64,000 nt of DNA from Bacteroidota bacterium. GTDB lineage: Bacteria; Bacteroidota; Bacteroidia; Bacteroidales; SKPS01. Of the stretch, positions 1-7,089 are shown piece by piece; the first letter of the stretch is position 1, and the number at the start of each line of letters is the position of its first letter. Position numbers and translations under genes: made by a program. The notes under the pieces were generated by a model, which worked only from the letters and a program-made list of their open reading frames with translations, had not been told where the DNA came from and did no database searches. The stretch spans positions 1 through 64,000 of the forward strand of contig JAKLII010000012.1 in NCBI GenBank assembly GCA_022709695.1, written 5' to 3'.

Positions 1-1511
1 ACCAGGGACAAACCCATACCATCAGCACCATTTCCGGCACCGGTATCGACATGAGCTTTCAGTGGGATCTGAACGGAAACATGAAAGTACATACCGACAA
101 CCTCAATAGCCTCAACCGCTATCTGTGTTGGGACGAAGAAAACCGGCTGATGGCGGTAAAGGACAATAACTACCTGAGCGCGTATGTGTACGATGCCGCC
201 GGCGAACGCGTCTGGAAACTCACCGGCGAAGTTACGCAAATGAAAATCAGCGGGGTAGGCACCATTGATGTGGCCAGCCTCGATAACAAAACGCTGTATG
301 TGAGCCCTTACGTGGTGTACAACGAACAAGGCTATTCAAAGCATTATTACGCAGGTGCAGAAAGGGTGAGTTCCCGTATTGGTGGCGGAACGATGTACGG
401 TTTACAAGATCCCATCACCGATACGGTTACTCCTATCACCGACGAATATTCAGAGCTTTCAACCCGGCTATGGGAAATGCTTGAGCGAAGCTTTTCGGAG
501 TGTCTTGATCTGATGACCGAGTACATCACTTACGAGCCACACCTGGAATCGGTCCAGGCATCCGCCAGCCAGAACTACGCGGAGGACAACTGGTACATCT
601 ATCATTCAGATCATCTGGGCAGCAGCAGCTTCCTCACCGATGCCTCCGGAGACCCAACGCAACATTTGCAGTATTTGCCTTTCGGCGAAAACTACATAGA
701 GCAGAGAGCCACCACAGACTACTACACCCCCTACACCTTCTCGGCCAAAGAACGCGACCCCGAAACCGGCTACAGCTACTTTGGCGCCCGCTACTACGAT
801 CCGAATGTAAGTGTTTGGTTGAGTGTGGATCCGCTAGCGGATAAGTATCCCAGTATGAGTGCTTTTATGTATTGTGCTGGTAACTCGTTAAAATATATCG
901 ATCCAGATGGACGGCTGATCTGGGATCCTGTGAAAAGAGAACCAGTAATCGTGAGCTATGACGATGATGGAAATGTGACCTACAAACTCGCAAGTGGGGG
1001 CGAAGTATCGAAACGATTCATGAAGAAATCTGCACCAATCATTAATGCAATGGCAACTACCGATATTGGTAAAGAAAGGATTAGGAGATTGCAAGAAATT
1101 CCGACAAGAATTAAACTAAAACTTTGTAAAGGAACACCTGGGTTTGATCCTTATGGAATGAACAAACCGGGCCTTTTTAAAATCAAGAAAGAAGGTCAAA
1201 AATTCTATAGAAAAAATACCATAAAAATATTTAGTGAAGTTATTAAGGATCCTGAAGCTCGGTGGGGTGGTATTGGCGATATTTTTAACAAACAGTTGAT
1301 GTCTTTAGAAGAAGGCATAGGAGCTGCTGCAACTCATGAAACTGGTCATTTGGAACCTGATAATATCAAATTAGCACCTAATGATCCGAATTCCGAAAAA
1401 CAGCCTACGGAGTTTGAACAAGAATTTTTTCGACAATATCGAAAATCAAAGAATGCAAAAGCTGATGAATTCATCGAAAACACTAAAATATTGAATAATA
1501 ATGAAAAATAA
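1..1511 (+). CDS. RHS-repeat protein, 3' end, with HExxH metalloprotease-like tip (5' partial)
   Basis: The reading frame is already open at base 3 and runs in from the left edge, so this is only the C-terminal part of a large RHS/YD-repeat protein. The RHS core, with motifs such as YHSDHLGSS, SAKERDPETGY and GARYYDP, ends near base 850. It is followed by the usual NSLKYIDPDG boundary and then a unique, more AT-rich tip of about 200 residues. The tip holds HETGH (the His codon at 1335), a zinc-protease HExxH signature. RHS shells are known to encase C-terminal toxins, so I infer that the tip is a metallopeptidase effector. The next gene overlaps by 11 bp and is its candidate immunity gene. 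The delivery route cannot be seen in this window. Confidence 0.85.
   Translation, partial: QGQTHTISTISGTGIDMSFQWDLNGNMKVHTDNLNSLNRYLCWDEENRLMAVKDNNYLSAYVYDAAGERVWKLTGEVTQMKISGVGTIDVASLDNKTLYVSPYVVYNEQGYSKHYYAGAERVSSRIGGGTMYGLQDPITDTVTPITDEYSELSTRLWEMLERSFSECLDLMTEYITYEPHLESVQASASQNYAEDNWYIYHSDHLGSSSFLTDASGDPTQHLQYLPFGENYIEQRATTDYYTPYTFSAKERDPETGYSYFGARYYDPNVSVWLSVDPLADKYPSMSAFMYCAGNSLKYIDPDGRLIWDPVKREPVIVSYDDDGNVTYKLASGGEVSKRFMKKSAPIINAMATTDIGKERIRRLQEIPTRIKLKLCKGTPGFDPYGMNKPGLFKIKKEGQKFYRKNTIKIFSEVIKDPEARWGGIGDIFNKQLMSLEEGIGAAATHETGHLEPDNIKLAPNDPNSEKQPTEFEQEFFRQYRKSKNAKADEFIENTKILNNNEK
3..850 (+). repeat. RHS-core direct repeat, copy 1
   Basis: This segment matches 2447-3294 at a constant offset of 2444 bp with no indel that I could find. 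Many differences are synonymous, so the copies are diverged rather than freshly duplicated; I would guess near 90% identity by eye. Similarity collapses just after the DP-A-K-P motif that ends the RHS core, where the two variable tips begin. Such repeats are the substrate for RHS tip exchange. Confidence 0.85.
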
Positions 1512-1827
1512 TAATATTCTGCTCAAGACCTATTTAGTATCTTGTCTGTTACTATTAAGCTCCTATTCAATAGGACAGAGAACTCATGAATACTATGTTA
1601 CGGGTGAAATTCATTGTACTTATCAGTTAAAAGATGGAAATAAGCACGGAAAATATCGCGAATATTTTAAGAGTGGCCATTTAAGCGTTAAAGGATATTT
1701 TTTTAAAGGAAACGAGATAGGTATTTGGAAGTACTATTACGATAACAACCTTTTAAAAGCTAAAGTATGGTATTGGTTAAATGGAGAAATGATTAGAAAA
1801 ATAACATATCAAGAAACTTATAGGTGA
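1501..1827 (+). CDS. Secreted MORN/YwqK-like protein, candidate immunity to the HExxH tip
   Basis: This encodes 108 aa. It starts with a signal peptide (MKNNNILLKTYLVSCLLLLS, cleaved near SIGQ), followed by short beta repeats of the MORN_2/YwqK-antitoxin kind (DGNKHGKYREYFKSG, KGNEIGIWKYYYDN). The start codon overlaps the end of the RHS gene by 11 bp, so translation is probably coupled. MORN_2 proteins are often annotated as antitoxins next to polymorphic toxins. Position and export therefore suggest a periplasmic immunity protein for the upstream metalloprotease-like tip. This is inference, because no partner residue can be shown. Base composition is AT-rich like the tip, which suggests that the pair moves as one unit. 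Confidence 0.75.
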   Translation: MKNNNILLKTYLVSCLLLLSSYSIGQRTHEYYVTGEIHCTYQLKDGNKHGKYREYFKSGHLSVKGYFFKGNEIGIWKYYYDNNLLKAKVWYWLNGEMIRKITYQETYR

Positions 1828-1846
1828 ATAAGTATAGAAAACGCGT

Positions 1847-3988
1847 TTGAACTCCGAAACCTACACCTTTGAGATGAGAGGGGCCTACGATAGCTGGAAC
1901 CGCGTACTCAACATCACCTACCCCGACAGCGAGGTGGTGCATTACGATTACGATGCCGCAGGGCAGCTGCAGAGCATGTATGGCGTTAAGGATCAGCAAA
2001 CTGTGCCCATCATAGATTTTATCGGGTACGATGCCATGGGGAGCCGCAGCCGCATCGAGTATGGCAACGGCACCTTCACCGATTACACCTACGATGGCTA
2101 CCGCCAGCGCCTCTCGCAACTGAAAACCACCAGTGGAACCAAGCAGTTCATGGATCTGCACTACAGCTACGACAAGGAGAACAACATCCTGGGCATCGAA
2201 AACATCGCAGCAGCCGTAAACGGCCTGGGTGGCGTGTATAAAAATGAGTATTCCTACGATGATATGTATCGCCTAACCAATGCAAACGGTACCTTTACAG
2301 ACAAGGACAGCACCAGTTTTCCGTTTACCCTTGAAATGAGCTACACCGCCACGGGCAATATTGCCACCAAAAACGTAACGGCCGATATACTTTCAGCTGA
2401 CAATACGGTTTCACAGGTGGCGTATCAGGGCAACTACAGCTACACCCCCGGAAAGCCACACGCCATAGAGTATATCAATGGCACCGATATAGACCAGGCA
2501 TTTACCTGGGATCTGAACGGCAATCTCAGTACACATACCGACAACATCAAAAGCCTCAACCGCTATTTGTGCTGGGACGAAGAAAACAGGTTAATGGCGG
2601 TAAAAGACAATAACTACCTGAGCGCGTATGTGTACGATGCAGCCGGCGAACGCGTTTGGAAACTCACCGGCGAGGTTACCCAGATGAAAATCAGCGGTGT
2701 AGGCACTATTGATGTGGCTAACCTCAGCAATAAAACGCTGTATGTGAGTCCGTATGTGGTGTACAACCAACAGGGCTACAGCAAGCACTACTATGCCGGA
2801 GCAGAAAGAGTAAGCTCCCGCATTGGTGGCGGCACGATGTACGGCTTGCAAGATCCCATAACCGACACAGTTTCACCCATCACCGACGAATATTCAGAGC
2901 TTTCAACCCGGCTGTGGGAAATGCTTGAACGAAGCTTCACAGATTGCCTTGATCTGATGACCGAATACATCACCTACGAGCCGCAACTGGAATCCGTCCA
3001 GGCATCCGCCAGCCAGAATAATGCGGAAAACAACTGGTATATCTACCACAGCGATCATCTGGGTTCATCTTCCTTTTTAACCGATGCCTCCGGTACACCA
3101 ACCCAGCACCTCCAATACCTGCCCTTCGGCGAAAACTACATAGAGCAAAGGGTAACAACGGATTACTACACCCCCTATACCTTCTCTGCAAAAGAGCGTG
3201 ACCTGGAAACCGGCTACTCCTACTTCGGTGCGCGGTACTATGATCCGAATGTAAGTGTTTGGCTATCTGTGGATCCGATGGCAGGGAAGTTTCCAGGGTG
3301 GACTCCATATAGGTATGGATTAAATAATCCATTGAACCACATTGATCATAAGGGAAACATTGAATGGCCTCTTGCTGGGACTACCGCTGTAAATAAACGA
3401 GACACAAAGGATGGAGGTTGGAGTTTGAAAAACACTGTTGTACGTACATCCACCTATTTGGACACCAACAGACCTCCAAAGTCATCAAATCCACATTGCG
3501 GCATTGATTACCGGGCAAAAACCGGTACTACTTTTTATTCATTAGGAGATGGAAAAGTTACTGCAATTGGCAACTCAACAGCAGGCGGGAACTATATTAC
3601 CGTTGAATATGCCAATGGTGATCAAGTTACCTTTCGACATATTGAGGGCACTATAGACGGGTTGGCAGTTGGCAGCAATGTATTGGAAGGCCAGCCATTA
3701 GGAACAACAGGAAGTACCGGAACCAAAGACGCTCATTTGCATATTGATGCAAAAGATAGTAATGGCAATCGCATCAACCCGGAGAATAGAAATTATGGAT
3801 CAGTCACAAATGAAGAGTTTTTTAATCGATTTGGTGGAGATTATCTAAAATTAGCTGAATATAAGAAGCAAAAACAACAAATGGATTCTGATATTAGAAA
3901 AGGTTTTGTCAGCCCAACAATTGCAAAGCCTGATGCTACGGGGGTAGACCCAGCTTATCCTGCATCACAAATGGAAATTCAAGAATAA
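1847..3988 (+). CDS. Orphan RHS 3' module with M23 peptidase tip
   Basis: This encodes 713 aa if it starts at TTG 1847; an in-frame stop (TAG 1835) lies just upstream and no ATG is near. It opens in mid RHS repeat (HYDYDAAGQL), without signal peptide or N-terminal shell, so it looks like a displaced 3' module that may be silent until recombined. The core (about residues 220-480) duplicates the upstream gene. The tip is an M23/LytM-type metallopeptidase: H550 and D554 in HCGID, H598 in FRHIEG, and H630/H632 in HLHID. M23 enzymes cleave peptidoglycan cross-links or glycine-rich peptides, so the inferred toxin attacks cell wall. The next gene is a lipoprotein that could protect against it. Confidence 0.8.
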   Translation: MNSETYTFEMRGAYDSWNRVLNITYPDSEVVHYDYDAAGQLQSMYGVKDQQTVPIIDFIGYDAMGSRSRIEYGNGTFTDYTYDGYRQRLSQLKTTSGTKQFMDLHYSYDKENNILGIENIAAAVNGLGGVYKNEYSYDDMYRLTNANGTFTDKDSTSFPFTLEMSYTATGNIATKNVTADILSADNTVSQVAYQGNYSYTPGKPHAIEYINGTDIDQAFTWDLNGNLSTHTDNIKSLNRYLCWDEENRLMAVKDNNYLSAYVYDAAGERVWKLTGEVTQMKISGVGTIDVANLSNKTLYVSPYVVYNQQGYSKHYYAGAERVSSRIGGGTMYGLQDPITDTVSPITDEYSELSTRLWEMLERSFTDCLDLMTEYITYEPQLESVQASASQNNAENNWYIYHSDHLGSSSFLTDASGTPTQHLQYLPFGENYIEQRVTTDYYTPYTFSAKERDLETGYSYFGARYYDPNVSVWLSVDPMAGKFPGWTPYRYGLNNPLNHIDHKGNIEWPLAGTTAVNKRDTKDGGWSLKNTVVRTSTYLDTNRPPKSSNPHCGIDYRAKTGTTFYSLGDGKVTAIGNSTAGGNYITVEYANGDQVTFRHIEGTIDGLAVGSNVLEGQPLGTTGSTGTKDAHLHIDAKDSNGNRINPENRNYGSVTNEEFFNRFGGDYLKLAEYKKQKQQMDSDIRKGFVSPTIAKPDATGVDPAYPASQMEIQE
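2447..3294 (+). repeat. RHS-core direct repeat, copy 2
   Basis: This is the second copy of the RHS core, aligned without gaps to 3-850. Both copies end at the same codon region and are followed by unrelated tips, an HExxH tip after copy 1 and an M23 tip after copy 2. Recombination between them would join the upstream N-terminal shell to the M23 tip and delete the first tip with its immunity gene. Confidence 0.85.
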
Positions 3989-4004
3989 TTAAGACTAAGG
4001 TAAA

Positions 4005-4634
4005 ATGAGGAAAATGTTGCTAGTAATATCTTGCCCTATATTTCTAATTGGCTGTGTGAAACAGGTTGATACTATTTCTGAAGATATTAAACCTGATCAA
4101 CCAAACCTAACAAGTGACACTGTGGGGATTAAAGAACCTCGTTTGGATTCTGAAAATTTTGATAACAAAACAGTTGATTTCGGTTTTTCCAAATGGCTTT
4201 TAGGTAAGAAGATTTCAGAATTAAGTCAAATAAGCTTTCCATCTGGAGTATCTTTACATGATACAGTATTTGAATCTGAGGATGAATCAACCTGGACAGG
4301 CGTATTTGTGCACATGAATTCAGAACCAATATTGTTATTAGAAACCTCATGGATGGATACCAAAAAGATACAAAGAGTCACTATACTTTCGGATAAAATC
4401 ATCACTCCAGACTCAATAAGGATAGGAGATCAATTTAGAACAATTAAAAAAGGATTTAGAAAGACGATTCCCTCAATGCCTGATGGTTATTTTGCACTTT
4501 ATGGAAAACATTCAAGCAATATTTTATATTTCTTTGATATTCAAAACGAAGTTGAATTAAAGGAAAGGAGGATTGAGTTTGATCAAATCCCAGAGAATCT
4601 TAAAGTTACAGAAATTCTTCTAGAAATGAATTGA
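4005..4634 (+). CDS. Lipoprotein, candidate immunity to the M23 tip
   Basis: This encodes 209 aa with an SPII signal (MRKMLLVISCPIFLIGC; lipobox LIGC). The mature protein is AT-rich and has no domain that I recognise. It lies 16 bp after the RHS-M23 module on the same strand. A membrane-anchored periplasmic protein fits protection against a murein-acting M23 toxin. That role rests on position and localisation only. Confidence 0.65.
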   Translation: MRKMLLVISCPIFLIGCVKQVDTISEDIKPDQPNLTSDTVGIKEPRLDSENFDNKTVDFGFSKWLLGKKISELSQISFPSGVSLHDTVFESEDESTWTGVFVHMNSEPILLLETSWMDTKKIQRVTILSDKIITPDSIRIGDQFRTIKKGFRKTIPSMPDGYFALYGKHSSNILYFFDIQNEVELKERRIEFDQIPENLKVTEILLEMN

Positions 4635-5087
4635 GTTATAGTTTCTCTGAAAATTTTAGAGATCAAACTTATTAACAACGAACGTACCTTTGTAATGCCT
4701 GGTGGCTCAGAAACCGGAAAGAATATCGAACACGAAGCGAAGCGGAGCGCAGCGAATCCCGAGAGCGACCAATTCATATCTTGTGTCCGGAAGTAACTGC
4801 TTCCACAACATCAAGGGACGGTTTCAGCTACCGCTGAGGTATTGGTGGAAAAACAACCAGCCATCCTTCAAATTTTCTATCTCTCGGTTATGCATGGGGG
4901 GTTACTACTCCACTGTAGCCACCCCATCAGGTTCCCCCGATCCGGTTTCGCGACCCGACCCGGCCTTGGTTGGTTTTTCTTCTGCATTGAAGCAAACCTG
5001 ATCTTTGACCTGCATACTAATATGGTATGCACTCATCAGAAACTGCTGGGCAGATACCCGGGTTGGTACAACTGAAGAGAGGATGCA
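4635..5087 (+). other. Gene-poor stretch between the RHS locus and the gldA remnant
   Basis: I see no convincing gene here. A 99-aa frame at 4702-5001 has no recognisable motif and low-complexity codon use. The stretch holds a TACCTTTG box at 4685-4692 resembling the Bacteroidota -7 element, and a short GCGAAGCGGAGCG-type repeat at 4734-4768. It is probably debris left by turnover of RHS cassettes or mobile DNA. Confidence 0.5.
4734..4768 (+). repeat. Short dispersed repeat (GCGGAGCG..AGCGA type), copy 1
   Basis: The sequence around GAAGCGAAGCGGAGCGCAGC followed by GAATCCCGAGAGCGA resembles 35414-35459, which has GAGCGGAGCCGAGCGTAGCG and then GAGTCCTGGGAACGAAG. Both copies lie in noncoding DNA beside a gene end. 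It may be a small genome-wide intergenic repeat family; the alignment is by eye and imperfect. Confidence 0.4.
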
Positions 5088-5474
5088 TTGAAAGAGGAGC
5101 TAATCGAAAACCAAAAAAGCAACGATGTGGTAACAAAAGTGGGAACAATTCGGACATTATCCGGATTGTTCCCACTGATAATCAATTACATATTGATTGT
5201 GATTGCGATCCTGACAGGATTGCATATGAACAGCGCCCCACCTGATGAGATCGAAACCGTATATTCTTTTTGTGAGTCCATCGGGCTACCCACAACCTTT
5301 GAAGATATCGGGCTCCTTAACCCCTCCATGGAAATGTTGAGAATTGCAGCCATAAAAGCCTGCGCTCCGGAAGAGTGCATCCATCACGAAATGATGAAGA
5401 TAACTCCTGAAATGGTGCTTGATGCAATGATTGTTGTTAACGCAATGGGAGTTCAAAGAAAGTTGAAAAGATAA
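5088..5474 (+). pseudogene. Glycerol dehydrogenase (GldA-like) C-terminal remnant
   Basis: From about residue 43 (TGLHMNSAP) to the end, this frame reads like the C-terminus of an iron/zinc-dependent glycerol dehydrogenase: YSFCESIGLPTTFEDIGL, then AIKACAPEECIHH and TPEMVLDAMIVVNAMG. The Rossmann domain and metal-ligand part, about 270 residues, are absent. The frame upstream (TTG start, residues 1-42) is unrelated and includes a 37-bp hairpin. I read it as a truncated gene joined to foreign sequence, next to the RHS cassettes on one side and tmRNA on the other. Confidence 0.65.
5139..5175 (+). repeat. Long near-perfect hairpin, 16-bp arms, 5-nt loop
   Basis: GTGGGAACAATTCGGA at 5139-5154 pairs with TCCGGATTGTTCCCAC at 5160-5175, with one G-T type mismatch. 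There is no T-run after it, so it is not an ordinary terminator. It sits at the junction between unrelated sequence and the gldA remnant. A terminal inverted repeat fused to its partner, or a palindromic site used in recombination, would look like this. Confidence 0.6.
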
Positions 5475-5515
5475 TTGAGGCCCGTCCGTTCAGGTTCAGA
5501 AATTCAGGGCATCTC

Positions 5516-5531
5516 CCCGGCAATTGCCGGG
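5516..5531. repeat. Perfect 16-bp palindrome
   Basis: CCCGGCAATTGCCGGG lies between the gldA remnant and the tmRNA promoter. It may be a terminator stem without a T-run, or a dimeric binding site. Nothing in the sequence decides between these. Confidence 0.4.
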
Positions 5532-5570
5532 CAATTTCAGAAAATGATTATATCTGTTACTGAAATTACC

Positions 5571-5578
5571 TATCTTTG
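5571..5578 (+). promoter_or_regulatory. Bacteroidota -7 box (TATCTTTG) of ssrA
   Basis: TATCTTTG matches the TAnnTTTG consensus. It lies 34 bp before the mature tmRNA 5' end, which leaves a short 5' leader to be removed by RNase P. No good -33 TTTG is visible at the expected distance. Confidence 0.6.
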
Positions 5579-5612
5579 CAGAGCGAATCCGCTGACAAGC
5601 GGACAGATTTCC

Positions 5613-6005
5613 GGGGCTGACTGGTTTTGACAGCACGTAAGCGGAACTGTAAGCATGCCGGGCGGTGATGGCGTGGCCCGTTAACAACTGCTATCGACAC
5701 ATAAACGGCGAATATAACTACGCTCTTGCTGCTTAATCGAATCGAGTAGATGAAGCTTAATCCTGACCCGGCGGGTTGGGACGAGACACTCCGCGGACGG
5801 TTCAGGCCTGGTTCCAATCCGGTCACGGGGTGCGCGCAATTCCGGGCAATCTGCTTCTCCTGTCCCGCGAAAGCAGATCATCAGGGACTAAGGGTTTGAG
5901 AGGGTGCCTTTTCCCATTCAACCCCCGACAATCAATAAAAGGATACGCATGTAGAAAGCACTTCAGCTGCTTGTTTGGACCCGGGTTCGAATCCCGGCAG
6001 CTCCA
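5613..6005 (+). ncRNA. ssrA: tmRNA (transfer-messenger RNA)
   Basis: The 5' end GGGGCTGA and 3' end CAGCTCCA form a tRNA-Ala-like acceptor stem, including the G3-U70 wobble that alanyl-tRNA synthetase recognises. The T-loop is GGGTTCGAATCCC near 5983. The tag frame runs from GGC 5707 to the TAA stop at 5734-5736 and encodes GEYNYALAA, ending in the ALAA protease signal; Bacteroides tags are similar. CCA is not encoded. tmRNA with SmpB rescues stalled ribosomes and marks the nascent chain for degradation. A hairpin terminator follows. The 3' end of ssrA is a common integration site, but I found no second copy of it in the window. Confidence 0.95.
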
Positions 6006-6010
6006 CACAG

Positions 6011-6039
6011 AAAAACCGCCGAAAGGCGGCTTTTTTTTT
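6011..6039 (+). terminator. Rho-independent terminator of ssrA
   Basis: CCGCC-GAAA-GGCGG forms a GNRA-capped stem at 6016-6029 and is followed by nine T residues at 6031-6039. It directly follows the tmRNA 3' end. Confidence 0.9.
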
Positions 6040-6060
6040 GAAGACCAAAAAAACAGATAC

Positions 6061-7014
6061 TTACCTGAACTTCCGGCACTGCACGGGCTTTCTCAAACTC
6101 CTCTTGTAGCGCGGCCGCTTATCTGCATCATGAAATTTATACACCACCATTACTGTATAGGTGTAATAGCCGTCGGGGAAATGGTTGAGGATGGCACGGT
6201 CTGTCAGAAATTTGTCGCGGTACGCTACGCCATGATCAATATAATCGGTGGTTGAAATGGTATACCTGGCAGCTATATAAGCTCCCAAATTGCTGGAGAA
6301 CATAAAGCGGATCCCTGCTTCGAAAGGCATTATACCGACCACCGACGGAACCAGATCGAGGCTGTCAATAGGGGTTTCAAAGATACCATCCCTGACTACG
6401 ATGGGCACTTTATCGGCATCATTGCCATCTTCTGTACTGGACCGGATCGTTCCATCCGACCAGAAGTGGTAAGGATTACCAAAAGGATCCTGCAGGTCAG
6501 CATAGGATTCAAAATTGAGGAGCCCTACCCCCATATTTACGTATGGACGCATCTGAATGCGATGGGTACAGGAAGTAAGCGGAGAAAATACGTAAGAACA
6601 GGAAAGATCGAATGAACGGATGTCAGACCTGAAATCCATATAGGAGAAGCGTCCGGATAATCTCTCAGCAAGTGTAGCTTTGGCCATGGTGCCCCTGAAT
6701 ATCCACCTGGTCGAAAATTTTCCCTCCATCAGTAGTGAATACCCGAGTGTGGGCAACCCGATCTGCCTGCTGCCGTAATCACCATCCATGTTAATCAGGC
6801 CGGTTCCGGCGCCGATGTACAACCCCCGGTAGTACCTTGAAGCGGACCATTTATGATAGCTATTATTAAAAATCTGCCCCGAAAGATCCGTTTGATTGCA
6901 GAGTGCAAACAATAACAGCAATCCAATATGTATTCTAATACTCCTCAAAATCAACCTGTTAATTACTGCCGAGGCAAATTTCCAACCATTTTGATATTGC
7001 TGTTTATACGGCAA
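6061..7014 (-). CDS. Outer-membrane beta-barrel protein, probable
   Basis: This encodes 317 aa. A hydrophobic export segment (IHIGLLLLFALC) ends near residue 46 (LSGQ) and is followed by glycine/aromatic-rich beta strands (RGLYIGAGTGLINMDGDYG, YVNMGVGLLNFES, LGAYIAARYT), as in small Bacteroidota outer-membrane barrels with a DUF6089-like look. The C-terminal tail is strongly basic (RPRYKRSLRK), which is unusual for a barrel. The start is uncertain because no ATG precedes the signal segment. I kept TTG 7014, which lies downstream of a TAAATTTG box. The function is unknown. Confidence 0.7.
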   Translation of the reverse strand: MPYKQQYQNGWKFASAVINRLILRSIRIHIGLLLLFALCNQTDLSGQIFNNSYHKWSASRYYRGLYIGAGTGLINMDGDYGSRQIGLPTLGYSLLMEGKFSTRWIFRGTMAKATLAERLSGRFSYMDFRSDIRSFDLSCSYVFSPLTSCTHRIQMRPYVNMGVGLLNFESYADLQDPFGNPYHFWSDGTIRSSTEDGNDADKVPIVVRDGIFETPIDSLDLVPSVVGIMPFEAGIRFMFSSNLGAYIAARYTISTTDYIDHGVAYRDKFLTDRAILNHFPDGYYTYTVMVVYKFHDADKRPRYKRSLRKPVQCRKFR

Positions 7015-7030
7015 GTAGGGCTTCAGGTTG

Positions 7031-7038
7031 CAAATTTA
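7031..7038 (-). promoter_or_regulatory. -7 box (TAAATTTG) for the barrel gene
   Basis: Read on the minus strand this is TAAATTTG, a TAnnTTTG match. It lies about 17 nt before the proposed TTG start at 7014. Confidence 0.45.
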
Positions 7039-7089
7039 AGGAATAATTAAATGATTCTGTTAACGAGTTGTTAATTTTTAAAAAAAAAT

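Noticed and set aside
4702..5001. 99-aa frame in the gap after the RHS locus
   Set aside because: No motif, no plausible composition, and it overlaps a repeat; I treat it as chance.
5613..6005. Mobile element integrated at ssrA
   Set aside because: No integrase gene and no duplicated ssrA 3' end were found in the window.
5776..6255. 159-aa frame across the tmRNA 3' half
   Set aside because: It covers the tmRNA and its terminator and then lies antisense to the barrel gene.
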